64,000 bases of DNA from the NCBI GenBank assembly GCA_030737835.1, contig CM060853.1:1430941-1494940 (forward strand), in the 5' to 3' direction. Source of the stretch: Acorus gramineus. Lineage: Eukaryota > Streptophyta > Magnoliopsida > Acorales > Acoraceae. Both the position numbers and the translations under genes were made by a program. The notes under the pieces are model-generated. The model made no database searches, was not told the origin of the DNA, and was given only the letters and a program-made list of their open reading frames with translations. Each line of letters starts with the position of its first letter. Positions within the stretch are counted from its first letter, which is position 1. Shown in pieces: positions 24,801 through 35,701 of this stretch.

Positions 24801-24980
24801 TTTTATCTTTTTGTTTACTTGAATCAAAGGTATGGCTATCTAAACAATCTTTTTTTTGGTATATCTTGTCCCCTCTGCTACCACTGCTGTAAGTACTACA
24901 TAAATTCTTTCAGACAAATGAAGGGCATCCAGGACCTGAAACGCATATCAAAAACATCACACAAAAAGAAGCCCACCTAG
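18843..24980 (+). CDS. C2H2-like Cys-rich membrane-anchored protein
   Basis: Nine exons join in phase: 18843-18944, 21113-21138, 21592-21676, 22243-22452, 22887-23009, 23664-23721, 23800-23873, 24741-24829 and 24914-24980 (834 nt, 277 aa). Residues about 5-18 are a hydrophobic signal-like segment. A single C2H2-type motif has C114, C117, H130 and H135. A conserved Cys-rich part follows (RCLADLCGALHCD, KCNP, QFCDSHTCTGG). Residues about 231-253 form a membrane helix, followed by a short basic tail ending KKPT, a KKxx-type ER-retrieval ending. It looks like the plant family annotated 'C2H2-like zinc finger protein' (At5g63280 in Arabidopsis, from memory). Function is unknown to me. If the topology is right, the Cys-rich part faces the ER lumen, and a DNA-binding role would be unlikely. 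The start was chosen because it gives the signal-like segment and because the reading frame opens there. Confidence 0.87.
19075..19609. repeat. ~131-bp tandem repeat, four copies, in intron 1
   Basis: Four copies begin near 19,075, 19,212, 19,343 and 19,475. Each contains AACCCATATAAAGATTTT, then GCCAAAGATTTTAGTGGC (with variants), then a GATTTGATCAACTA block and ACTTTTAAAAGTGTTGAT. Copies 2-4 are closest to each other. Non-coding. Confidence 0.85.
21745..22190. repeat. possible inverted-repeat element in intron 3
   Basis: The left part has GGATACAGGCACTACCAGAT and ACAAACACGATGACATG. The right part, reverse-complemented, has ACAAACACTACATATCC and ACGACAAGACATGC. ACACGTGTCC-type motifs near the right end recall a common plant repeat. 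Weak arms, so class is uncertain. Confidence 0.35.
24340..24600. repeat. dispersed 'AGTCAACAAAA' repeat, copy in intron 7
   Basis: Contains TGTGTTAAAAGTCAACAAAA followed by a CTTGAATGAAAAAGCTGG block, matching the order at 8286-8490. Bounded by GAAACCAATT and AATTGTTTCAAAA motifs. Probably a decayed MITE. Confidence 0.35.
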
Positions 24981-26805
24981 CGGGTACGTAATATATATCA
25001 TATGCAATTACCTTCTGTGTGTCTCTAGTCATAGTGTCCAAAGAATGTTTTTATCTTTGGTTGGCCCTTGGTATACCTTTAACATCTTTTTTAAAATACT
25101 AATTTTACTTCTAAGAGAAATGTGTCATAAATCTCATAATATGGTTGTCTGGGAGATGTCTAGGCAGTTAGCCAACCCATACGGGTCTAGGCATCCATCT
25201 GCCTAGTCAGATTTATTTGCTAGGCGAGCGCCTGGGTCTGTATGTCCGTCTAGGTGTCAGCTAGACCTAGGCATAATAAATTGGTCATATGGACACGTAA
25301 TGAACTTGTTCCATTTAATGTGAATGGTTTTTAGTTGGGATTCCAATCAAAGCAACAAAAATAAAATTAAGTAATCTAATTGTTTTCATGAAAAACCAAC
25401 CTAACTATAACAAGTTATCTTCTTAATATACAATTCATTGACTTGTGACAAAGAAAGTCAAAAAAAATTTTATTTAAAATATGTTGATCAAACAATTTGG
25501 ACATCTGGTCATGACCATCAGGATATTGATTTTCTTTTTTTCTTTTGGTGTCCCACAAGCAACAACAACTAGATGAAGTAAACATCATGCATAAATGATA
25601 TCCTGATCATGCATAAGTGATATCCTGATCATGCATAAATGATAGCCTGATCATAGGTTTGGTCCCCCCCCTCCCCAACCCTCTATGTCACATTCCATTA
25701 TGTTTCTAATTTATAAATACATTTCATATCATATTTTCAAAAAAAAAAAAAAAAATACATTTCATATCATATTCACTTGTAGAAAGAAAAAAAAAAAAAA
25801 AACCAAAGTTTGAATAATTAGAGTATTAACGATAATAAAATCACCATCTTGTGCAGATTTCACACTATTGATTTTTTTATGGCGGAAGATGGAATAATCG
25901 AAGATCGAGACTTCTGTAGCAAAACTATTGACCTTTTGTTCCTCTCAAAGTAGGTCTGTGAGACCTTTCTTCAGGCTATAAGTCCATCAAATGGCATCCT
26001 TAGCATCTGTAACTTTATTTGGTCAGAATTTTCAATTGTTGTTTTGTGCCATTCACAGGTATAAAAATTTGTACATATTACAATACAAGGACTACTCAAT
26101 CATCAGTGACCTCTTTAGTTTTTAAGTAGCTACTGAATGCCTGTGCATTATCATTTTGGGCTCCTCTAGCAGCGGGTTAAGATTTTTTTTTTTTTTATTT
26201 GTTATGTATATCATAATGTAAGGTATTATAATACTTATGAACTTAACTCACTTTTCTTTTTGAGAACTTGATGAATTGTCTTTATCATATAAATCACTTT
26301 TATCTTTACTTGGTCTTTGGTATAATATGAATTCATTTTAAATATGGAAAAGAGAGCAGTGATTGATACACTTATGTTTATTAATAGTTTTTTGAAATTA
26401 TATTTGTTATATGCATAGATGAAAACTGGTATAAATCTTAATGTGAAAAACCATATTCTAATAACAGAGATGTTTCGCAACATTTTGTTGTCAAATGGTA
26501 TTAAAATAAAAAATTGGTCATTTCTGGAGTTTTACTTGAAATCTGCACCGTGTTTTAATTTTTAATTTTTTGAAATATATTTAGCTAATGAATTATATCA
26601 TTTTATAAATAATGAAATACGTACTCCTTATGAATTGTAAGCATATTTGTTTACATTTTTTTGTAATAAAATATATGTACTTAATGAAAAATATATTGTG
26701 TTAGGTGAGTTTATATATTGCATGTAAAAAGGATTGAGTGCATCATCACTCATTAAAATATCATTTCAGTTTTACACAAATAGAAGGTCAAACGACAGAA
26801 ATGTT
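24981..26805. other. convergent intergenic region between C2H2-like and HemW-type genes
   Basis: Holds the two 3' flanks. Visible items: a CTAGGC-rich segment (25,150-25,275), a 22-bp minisatellite (25,584-25,656), A-tracts at 25,740-25,755 and 25,787-25,802, and AT-rich spacer to 26,805. No gene seen. Confidence 0.5.
25584..25656. repeat. 22-bp minisatellite with TGATCA palindrome
   Basis: A unit of about 22 bp (ATCATGCATAAATGATATCCTG and variants) is repeated about 3.4 times head to tail. Confidence 0.75.
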
Positions 26806-29419
26806 TCATGGGGATATAACTCCAAATGCAATGGAGATTAACTCATTTGACAGAAGAAAACCATCTGGATCACTAAGCCTAATGTAAGCCACCTCCCTCC
26901 GATTTTCGCCCTCCCCAGATAGCCTCTGATCATCACCGGAAGGCGACAACGGCCTCCTCTTGTCGTCCATAACGATGACGTGCCCGCTCTCAACATACGG
27001 CCTAAACGCCTCACACACACCCAATGCAATGCCTTCACCAAATTCCCTGCCCAGCCTCCTCACATCCAGTCCTCCTGCAGTCCTCAAAGACAGCATCACC
27101 ACATCCATAGCTCGGTCCCCCGCATCCCCTGCACGGTTTTCCAGGTGATCCAACGCGCCCCCCTCTAGCTTCTCCACGTAACGCGTGTACTCCCTCATTG
27201 ACCTCGGCCTCGAGAACCGTAATCCGTTTACATAACTAGCGGAGCCGAGCCCAAACGCGTAGAACGACTTGTTCTGCCAGTATGCGAGGTTGTGCTTGCA
27301 CATGAATCCGTCCCTGCAGTAGCTGCTGATCTCGTAGTGGTCATACCCGACGCTCGAGAGCGCCTCGGAGGCTGTTCTGTAAAAGCGAGCGGATTCGGTC
27401 TCCGACGGGAGAGGGAACTCCCCCTGAGTGTACCTGGATTGATTTTGGAAATTGAATTCAGATGGAACCAATTTTTAAAAAACAGTTTTTTTTCTATAGA
27501 AGCTACTCATGATGGGTCCGTTTGAAAACATGTTGAAAAATAAGATTTTGAATAAAGTGACTTAAATAGACTTGATTCCTGGAAAACGCATTTTTTTCGT
27601 TTCTTAAAAATCAACATTTTTGCATTAAAAACTGAAAGTAACTTTTTTATTAAGCCAACTTTTTATAATGCGTTGGGCAACACAAACGAAAACTTTTCAT
27701 AAAAGCTGTTTTTATTAACTTTTAACATTTGAAATGGGATTACCAACCTTTGGAGGTTTTACTTTTTTGTAAAAATCTAACTTAATCTGAATTTGTTTCC
27801 AAATAAAATAGCTTTATTAGTCGTGAAAAACAGCTTTGCAAGGACTTAAACAAAAGTACGTTATTGGAAAGCTAATTTCAAAAGCAGCTTTAAGTGTATT
27901 GTTTCTCAAATTTCACTTCCAAACGTTATCCAACACACGAAAACCAAAATCAAATACTAAAAGCTAAAGTACACCTGTTCGGAAATGTTTATCAGAAAAT
28001 CGATTTCACAAAAGCATAATAAGTTTGACAACTGGTTTAAAGCATGAGTAGTTACTCTGTTTGGTTACACGTTTGGATGTGATTCTGTTTTTTAAAAAGC
28101 TCAAAAACTAAAATCGTGCAACCAAACGAGACAGCTTTATTCAGAATCGGAAGCTGGATTCCTTTTAATTTTTCCCTTAAAATCTGTGTTTTGAAAAGCT
28201 CAAAAACAACGTTTTTTTGTCAGAATCAATTTTTTGAATTGAAAAATAACTTTCTCTGCCAAACATCAACTACTTTCAAATATTGATTCCTGAATTAAAA
28301 AAGCGCATCCCAATAAAAGTCAAGGTCTATAAAAATCATCTTAAAAAGCAGCTTTATTCCAAAAGCTACTTTTCAATATGTGTTTCCCAACGGACAAGTC
28401 CAAAAAACCAATTTCAAAAGCAACTTTAAGTGAAATGCTTTCCAAACTCTTCTCCAAATGCAATCTAATAAAACCCAAAAGCTAAAGTTAAAAAAAACAG
28501 CCATTCGAAACCAATCACTAGAAAAACGATTTCAGTTTGACAATCGGTTTCAAACAGACCCTCAGCACCCAAGATCAATCACTCACCACTGCCCGAATTT
28601 CGTGCCTTGTTCGACCTGCAAGTCATAAACCGAAAGATGCGTGGGCCGGGCATCAACCGCGCGCCTTAGACTCTCCTCCCACATCCCCAATGTCTGGTGC
28701 GGAAGCGAAGAGATCAAGTCCATGCTCCAATTCTCCAACCCGCTCGACCGCACGATCCCGATCGCCTCCTCCACCTCCCGAACACCGTGCGCCCTCCCGC
28801 ACGACCTCAGCAGCTCCTCCTGGAAGGCCTGCACGCCGAGCGACACCCGGTTGACCCCCACCCCAATCAATTCCCTCAATTTCTCCGCCCTGAACGTCCC
28901 AGGGTCCATTTCGATCGACACCTCGGGCAAGGGGGAGAGCCCGAATTTTGCACAGAGAGCGTCAAGGATCGATGACACGAGGTGCGGGGGGACCAGGGAA
29001 GGGGTGCCGCCGCCAAAGAAAACGGTTTGGAGGGGTGGGTCGGATGCGGGAGGGGTTGCGGAGATCTCGCGGAGGAGGAGGTGGACGTAATTGGTGATTC
29101 TTGGGTCGTCAGTGGCGGAGGTAGTGGTTGGGGGGGTTAGGGAGGAGGAGCCAAGGGCGACGATGGGGAAGTCGCAGTAGTGGCAGCGGCGGCGGCAGAA
29201 GGGGAGGTGGATGTAGGCGGAGGTGGGAGGGGGAGGGGTGGGGAGTGAGGAATTTTGACAAATGGGTTGGTGGGGTTGGAGGACAGGAGTGGGAGGATGA
29301 GGGGAGGTGAGTGAGGAATTTTGACAAACAGGTGGTGGGTGTAGTTGGTGGGGGAGGGGTTTGGGTTTGGTGGGGATGGAAAATAAGAGGGGGAGGAATG
29401 TTGTTTTGAGAATGGGCAT
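26806..29419 (-). CDS. HEMW: HemW-type radical SAM protein (coproporphyrinogen III oxidase-like)
   Basis: Two exons on the minus strand, 29419-28587 and 27433-26806, join in phase (1461 nt, 486 aa). Residues 1-66 are a Ser/Pro-rich, acid-poor leader suited to organelle import. The radical SAM cluster is C75-x3-C79-x2-C82 (CRRRCHYC) followed by D-F, the HemW/HemN pattern without the fourth Cys of true HemN. Also seen: GGGTPS at 136-141, E170 in SIEMDPGT, GVQAF near 195-199. Exon 2 gives the C-terminal HemN-type domain (GEFPLPSE, YDHYEISSY, CKHNLAYW, FGLGSASY). Family members bind 4Fe-4S and SAM; HemW proteins act as haem chaperones rather than oxidases, so the CPO label should be read with care. 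Exonic GC is much higher than in the flanks. The gene is tail to tail with the C2H2-like gene, and a Mutator-like element ends about 235 bp upstream of its ATG. Confidence 0.92.
27434..28586. repeat. MITE-like sequence filling the HemW-type intron
   Basis: The intron contains an apparent inverted-end element, about 27,513-28,561: left GGGTCCGTTTGAAAACA, right GGTTTCAAACAGACCC. Inside are repeated AAAAGCAGCTTTA and AAGCTAAAGT motifs also seen near 19,790-20,000 and 24,360-24,580. No clear target duplication. Confidence 0.5.
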
Positions 29420-29524
29420 TTTGTGGAGGATTGTTTTCTTGTTTCTTTGTTTGGATTGAGAGGTTGGAGAGAAAAGGAGGGAAACTATAGGTTTGGAATT
29501 TTTTTTATTTTAATATGAACTCTT

Positions 29525-29539
29525 TTTTTTATATATAAA
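29525..29539 (-). promoter_or_regulatory. putative TATA box of the HemW-type gene
   Basis: On the minus strand the sequence reads TATATATAAAAA about 110 bp upstream of the ATG at 29,419. Only about 115 bp separate it from the Mutator-element terminus at 29,655. Confidence 0.45.
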
Positions 29540-29654
29540 GAGAAGAGAAGATTTTATTGAATATTGCTTCTCGGAAGGACTCAGTTGACATATATGTATG
29601 GTTTGGGATTCTGTTGGGTCTGGATGGGTGTAACAATTTTTTTTATTTCTTTTT

Positions 29655-29870
29655 GGGTAATTAGCACTTTTAGCCTCCGAAAATTGAATATTTGTAAAAA
29701 TAGCCCCGCCACCTGAATATTTGCAAAAACTAATCCCGTTAAAATTTTGTTCTGTATAATCCGTCTTCAGTGTTTTAACCCATATCTACCCCATTTATAC
29801 TGGAGGCGGAAATCACCCCCTTATTAGGGATTTACACTGGAGACGGGTTATATATAATCCGTTTTCAATC
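29655..29870. repeat. MULE terminal inverted repeat, left
   Basis: Inverted, diverged match to about 44,632-44,825 over about 200 bp. It carries repeated TGGAGACGG/CCGTCTCCAG-type motifs inside the end, likely transposase-binding sites (inference). Confidence 0.85.
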
Positions 29871-30164
29871 TTAATTTTTTTTTTTTTTTGTACAAATTGT
29901 TGGTTCTCTCACCTGTATGAAAATTCCTGCTTGAACATGCATAAATATAATAAAAATGCATTGATATTTGTATAAATCCATTACAATCACTTGACTCCTG
30001 TTTTTAAACACCAATGAAAATACATAAATATAATAAACACAAATGAAAATGCATAAATATAATAAACATGTCTTACATCCCATAAATACAATCATCTAAA
30101 TATTTTCATAAATCATTTCTTTTTAGCTTTTCTCGGAGCAGGAGGTGCTAATGAAGAGGGTACG
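29871..30164. other. MULE interior, non-coding
   Basis: AT-rich sequence between the left terminal repeat and the plant-mobile-domain reading frame. It contains a partly repeated ATACATAAATATAATAAACA-like motif (30,010-30,070). Confidence 0.4.
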
Positions 30165-31430
30165 TCAATTGCTGTGGATGACGGCACACCTGATTGTGGC
30201 GGAGTGGTAAATTGTTCGCCCGATCCCCAACTGGCAATAGTAGAAGTACACCAAACCCTGCGTGGTCCACGAATATGTCTGGAGTGTCATCTGTAGAGCT
30301 TGATTGAGAGCTGGGGCTGGTTGTTGTGGCTGCTCATCGATTTCTGCATCGAGTCGTACATCATTGAAGAACTCATCAATTGTGAATTCGGTGTGAGCGA
30401 AACTATCATCTACAACATCCTTAGAATAATCAGCATTTGTAGACGCACTGGAGGTACTCGAAGGTTGTCCCCTGTCTCCCATCATCGCCTCTGCATAGTC
30501 ACGTGCCACAGCAATTATACGATCCCACTCATCGCAGTTGGGGTATAAGACCAACCCCCTTGCAAGCACCTCAATAATGTTCTGTGTAACCCCCCCCCCC
30601 TGTTAACAAAAGTTTTAATATGATAAGTTGTTATAAAATCATTTATCACTTTCTAAAAATGTAACACGTGTTTAAAATTCTTACTGAATTTGGTGCGACA
30701 TATCCTGGATGGTACTGTGGGGTGGTGGAGGTGTGATATGTCTGACTGTTCTCTCCCAGTACCACTCCATATATCTCCTCGAACTCCGGGTATGAGAGAA
30801 TTGGTGGATGTGATCCAAGCGTTGGTCCCAACGCTCGATATAAGTCTGGTGAAAAACTATCCAATTGACATCTTGTCTACCTCGTCTGTTTACTCGGTCG
30901 ATGGCCTCTACATTAGATGGAATGTCCTGATGCCATCCAAATTGACGTGCGACTCGATCTGGCACGTGCATCTCCACAATATCAAAGCAAATGAGTGGGA
31001 CCCTAGCCGTCCACAACTCCATATGATCCATACATGCAGGTGGTAGTGTCTCATATGTCCCAGCATAAGGCTGCCATATAACCTACCAAAAACCAAATTT
31101 ATAATTAGTATCACAATTAACATAGAATATATCATTTGTGAAATATATGGCTAATTGTATAGTCACCTGCGACTGAAGCTGATAGTCCAGTTGTGCCCTA
31201 TAGTATATCAGAACACGTGAATTTTCATCAAACCTCTGAGTCACCTTCCACCTGAAATAAGGAATTTAATGAAATATGATCTTCTATGAATTGACAAAAG
31301 AAGATGAAAATATTGACATTACCTTGCTCCCAAAGGTCGATCTCCAAGAACAAAATCCGGATCATGTAATGACGGTCGTCCCACATGTAATCTCTCCCAC
31401 GACCATAGTTGCGTTGGAACAAAATCTTAA
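30165..31430 (-). pseudogene. plant mobile domain (PMD, 'phosphatase 7 long form'-like) segment of the MULE
   Basis: Reading on the minus strand from about 31,430: LWSWERLHVGRP, DPDFVLGDRPLGARW, then after a short intron VTQRFDENSRVLIYYR, then WQPYAGTYETLPPACMD, WTARVPLICFDIVEMH, DRVARQFGWHQ, DVNWIVFHQTYIERWDQR, and a tail to 30,681. A further segment (30,599-30,165) reads VLARGLVLYPNCDEWDR then a Ser/Thr- and acid-rich tail. This is the C-terminal part of the plant mobile domain (MAIN/MAIL1-like), common in plant transposons. Possible introns lie at about 31,323-31,253, 31,165-31,083 and 30,680-30,600. It lies in the same direction as the transposase segments. Whether it was a separate gene or fused to the transposase cannot be decided. 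Exact ends are approximate. Confidence 0.7.
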
Positions 31431-31449
31431 GTAACACAGAAAAAACAAA

Positions 31450-31953
31450 TTAAGCATGTATGGATGAAAATTGGGGTTTACATATTATGTAGCAGAGAAT
31501 AAAAACAATGAGATCCTGCAGACATCCTCTCTCCAAGCACACTACCTCTGTACAATGCTCTATATTTGTATTTCTACGTGGACATTTATTTTTTCTGTGG
31601 CTTTTCACATGACATATTGAATATGTATATCTGAGACTTGGATTCCTGAGGCCATATACATACGTTGGCAAGTTGATACAGGGCGCCCCGCTTGTCTCCT
31701 AACATTCGGTGGGATGAAGATAGGATCATTTTCCGTAGAAATTGACCAACAGCTTTAATCATCAACGGCGTGGAATCGGGGTTCATATGTGTGTCTATAT
31801 GACTCTGAGGAAAGAAAATGTGACACATATCTCCCATGACTACTACGAGCATACCCGCAGGCCGCTATGACATGTGCACATGGATAGTGAAACAACTTCG
31901 GAACATGACATTGACATTCTGCATTGTCAGGATATAAGAAGACAGTGTACATA
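31450..31953 (-). pseudogene. MULE transposase C-terminal part: SWIM zinc finger and zinc knuckle
   Basis: About 31,953-31,750 encodes a SWIM finger: CQCHVPKLFHYPCAH, with C-x-C and C-x-H ligands, followed by VIAACGYARS and YVSHFLSSESY. Further on, a CHVKSHRKNKC knuckle-like stretch (about 31,610-31,570) is seen, in broken frames. The frame differs from that of the upstream DNA-binding segment. Confidence 0.7.
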
Positions 31954-32737
31954 ACCGTATCCTGTCCATTATCTCAGTAGGACTGATTCTCAAATTATGA
32001 CGAATCGTTGGCATAATTAGCTGTGAGATATAATCAGAACTAAATTGTCTGTAATTTGAACTAAGTAGAGGATCTAAGCATGTATGAGGAACTCTCAGAG
32101 TTGAAATCTTGAACATTTCTGAACCACCGACCCTCCTCGCATATAATCTCCAATTACATCCATCATTTATGCACTGAACGACGTATTTTTCTGCATTTGA
32201 TTTCACCACATAACACTGTACACATTTCTTTATGCTCCAGATTCGGACAACATTAATGAGTGACTTCTTATTTGCGAAAAGTTGACCAACCTCAAGTTCA
32301 TTACACGAAGAAGATCCGATTTCATAAATGCATGGATGTACATTTTCTGCCACCGCTTGCTCCATGAGGTCATGTGTAGGATACATTTGAGGAACACTAT
32401 ATTCATGGATGGCAGTTCTCCCCACATCATGGTCCTCCTCAGTATCAGGTCCTTCAACCCAGTGATCTTCACGATCCTCTTCTTCTTCTTCGGTATCTTC
32501 TCCTCCTTCTTGATCTTCTTCTTCTTCATTGTTTACTTCAATTCCTTCACGAATATCGTCCCAACCCATGTCATGAAATGGGGACCTATAAATGCAAACA
32601 CATTATACTTACACATATGAATACACCCACCAAAAACATTATAAATACATAATACTTACAAATGTGATATATTGACACTCCCATAGGCATTGGTCGGTGT
32701 TGCTTCAATCATATTCTCTTGGGTACACGGAACAAAC
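31954..32737 (-). pseudogene. MULE transposase middle part: acidic linker and DNA-binding domain, core deleted
   Basis: After the retrotransposon, the first-exon frame resumes at 32,737 and runs to a GT donor after 32,660. The next exon begins at 32,585 with a Glu/Asp-rich stretch. It continues with a Mutator-type zinc-binding DNA-binding domain (GQLFANKKSLINVV, CINDGCNWRLYARR, VPHTCLDPLLSSNYRQFSS). It then reaches ISPTEIMDRIR and directly abuts SWIM sequence in another frame. The DDE transposase core normally found here (roughly 250-300 residues) is absent, so this copy cannot encode a working transposase. Confidence 0.75.
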
Positions 32738-35701
32738 TGTCACGCCCCAGGGCGGCAGTCCCCGGGACGCGGCAAGTGTATATATGATATCAGTAACAAG
32801 AGTTCAATAATATACCACAAACAACAACTAAAAATGACAACACAGATAAAAGCAGGGCTGACATAATATATACACCAAATGCGGAAGCTAAAAGACTGAG
32901 TCTGTAGTCAAAACATACTACAACTCGATACATAATCATACGTCCTGTGAGAGCCAACATGTCCATATATATACACAAATAAAATCCATACAACATCCAC
33001 TAGGTGCCTAAGCACAGAGATATATACATACAACAGAAAGAAGGGTGCTGATGGCCTCAAAAACTCGTGGGACGCGGCGCTACTCCTCTACTGGTGTAGT
33101 CGCTAGGGAAGCTCCTCCCTCAGAGATCACTGAAAAAGATAATATGCGAGGGGTGAGCCACACGCTCAGTGAATAGCACAACCCATGCATACAGTTCATA
33201 TTAACCACATTTAATCAAATCACTAGCCACAAATGGCATAAATATCACAAATCCGGGGGTTCGTCACATCGCCGAACCGCCATACCCTTTACCCTCACCC
33301 TCACCCTCAATAGGTGACCAAGGATGTTGGGACTTAACGGGTTGATAATCATCCATACATAATCATGTGGGTCGTCGCATCGCCGGCCCACCATACCCTC
33401 ACCCTCACCTCTCAACAGGTGACCTAGGCTCTTGGGACTGACTAGGCTGTTGGTCACCCTCGGTCCACCGATAGTCTCTCCCCACTCCGTAGGTCGTTTG
33501 GCCACTTCCACGTTCAGCGCAGTCCTTCACCAAATCAGGAGGCGCCTACTGATGGAATCCCCTGCACGGGACAACCTTTCTAACGCCGAGGTAGTCTCTA
33601 CACGGATCCAAGGAAGGAAACAGAACAACCTATCCATCGCATATGATCCACTCGGATCCGCTGACAGCACATCTCTACAACTCTAATGTCTTGAATTCCT
33701 CTGAATTCCACCAGCGCGCATAGCCAGGATGCGGGGAATATGAATAATGCATAAAGGGGAAAAGAGACCTTGGGAGGGTAACCTGAGGTCCCGATGTAGG
33801 ACATCCGACAACCAAACAAGGAACACGGAGTACCCTAACCCGGGTCTCAATGTTAACCTCGCAAGGCCCCCTATATTTCCAAGGCATGCTAATATATATA
33901 TCGCAGTTTGCATTTAAATAAATAAATCAAACTAATAGGACGCATGCTCAGGTCAGGGCTTTCCTAGCATGATAACGGGGTGACATGATGCACGGCTCAT
34001 GCACAACATCCTAAGGGTGCAAGTCCCTAACATACAAGTCTAGGGTGGCATGCACTCTACACACACAACATGCTTACATGGATTCAAAATAACAGTTAAT
34101 AATCACTATGTGCCCCAGGGGAGGACGATACACGCCCAAAGCATGTAACGTCTCCCAAACTGGGTTGGGTTGTCCCACTCACCGGAAATCGGGTCGACGC
34201 GCGACCGTCCGTCGAGATCTGCAAGACAGGGTATTACTTGGTAAGTATAAATCCACAATATCATTAAATACACAATTAAATACCCCAAAACCCCAAAGCA
34301 AACACCCAACACCCCCGGCAACCACTCGCACGGCCGGCAGCCACCCGCACGGCCACCCGACCGCCCGGGTGCACCCCCGCGCCTCAGCCCACGCACCCCG
34401 CACGCCTTGCGTCGGCCCGCGAGCACCCCGCACGCCCCCGCGCGCGGCGCCTCGCCCCGCACGCACCCCGCGCGCACCTCCGCCACCTCGCCGCGCCTCG
34501 CGCGCGCCTCTGCCGCCTCGCCGCGCCTCGCGCGCACCACCGTCGCCTCGCCGCGCCTCGCGCGCACCACGGCCGCCTCACCGCGCGCACTGCTCTCGGC
34601 CACCACCCCGCGCACACACCACCACTGCCTCGGCAAGCACCTCGCGCACGCACCACCCTGCACCAGCCGCTCGACCAGCCCTTGCACCAGACCCGCGCGC
34701 AGCTGCTCCCCCGAGCGCACGCACGCGCGCACGCCCAGCCAGCTCCTGCGCTCGCTGCCTGTGCTGCCTGAGACCCCCAGCCCACACGTCAGCACTGCCA
34801 GCCCATCCAGCGCGTCCTGCACGACCAGCACAGCACGCCTCCCGCGCGCGCCTGCGCGCACGCCGCGCGCACGCACGCCCGCGCACGCACGCGCGCATGC
34901 CCGCGCGCCCAGCCTGCGCGCTGCCTGAGCCGCTGCCGCTGCTCTCCCTGCTGCCCGAGAACATCTCCCACCAGCCCGAGCACCCCAACCACCCACCTCC
35001 GACCACCCCACGGCCCTCCGACGGCCACCCACCGCCGCCGACCACCACCCAACCCCAAAACCATCCCCCTAGCATACATCTAGCATGAAAAATAGGGAAA
35101 AAGAGACCTACCGAGGGGAGAGAAGGATGTTCGGTAGCTCTTCGCGCGCCGAAACCTTTCCCAACGGTTCTCTTACGCCCCGATCTATCACGGCCCTCGA
35201 AATGGCCCAAAACAGAGGAGAGAGAGGGGAGGTCGGGGAGGCTAGGATCGCCGGAAACGGGATTTGAAAACACCGGAGTGTAGATTGGGACCCGATCTAC
35301 ACTTTTCGTGCTTTAGGTTTTTAGGTTTGAGGGGTCTAGGGGGCTTGAAAGTGAGAAAAAGGAGAGAGGGGAGAGAGAAAATGAAAGTGGTAGGGATGAT
35401 GAATAGTAACTCGAAAATTAGATCCCACCCTTATATAGTATGCGACTTAAAAACCCGGATACGCCCCGGAACTGTGAAATTTTTGGAAACGTTACCGGAA
35501 TTCGATGAAATTTTCATGAGTGGCTTAAAATGGCACCAGGACACATAATACGCAGTTAGATTTTCAATCGGAGTCCTCTAACTCAGACGATAGCTAACAG
35601 TCCAAAATTATGCGGTTCCGATCGAAAAATGCAAAAATTTTAAAAACTGCTAAAATGCTCCAATGGTTACCAACAGGCAAAAAAGTGACACATATATAAC
35701 A
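32738..35701 (-). repeat. 3' LTR of the retrotransposon
   Basis: 2,964 bp. It includes a CCCTCA-type short repeat (33,283-33,310) and a GC-rich, CGCGC/GCACGC-dense block (about 34,320-35,050). The latter opens long reading frames on both strands with no recognisable protein. Nearly identical to the copy at 40,659-43,640. Confidence 0.95.

Noticed and set aside
33283..33310. CCCTCA repeats as possible interstitial telomeric sequence
   Set aside because: The plant telomere unit is CCCTAAA; this is a short internal LTR repeat present in both LTRs.
34106..35088. Long overlapping open frames on both strands in the left LTR (up to 326 codons)
   Set aside because: They are Ala/Arg/Pro-rich low-complexity translations of a CGCGC-dense LTR block, open on several frames at once, and repeated in the other LTR with differing breaks. 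No recognisable domain.
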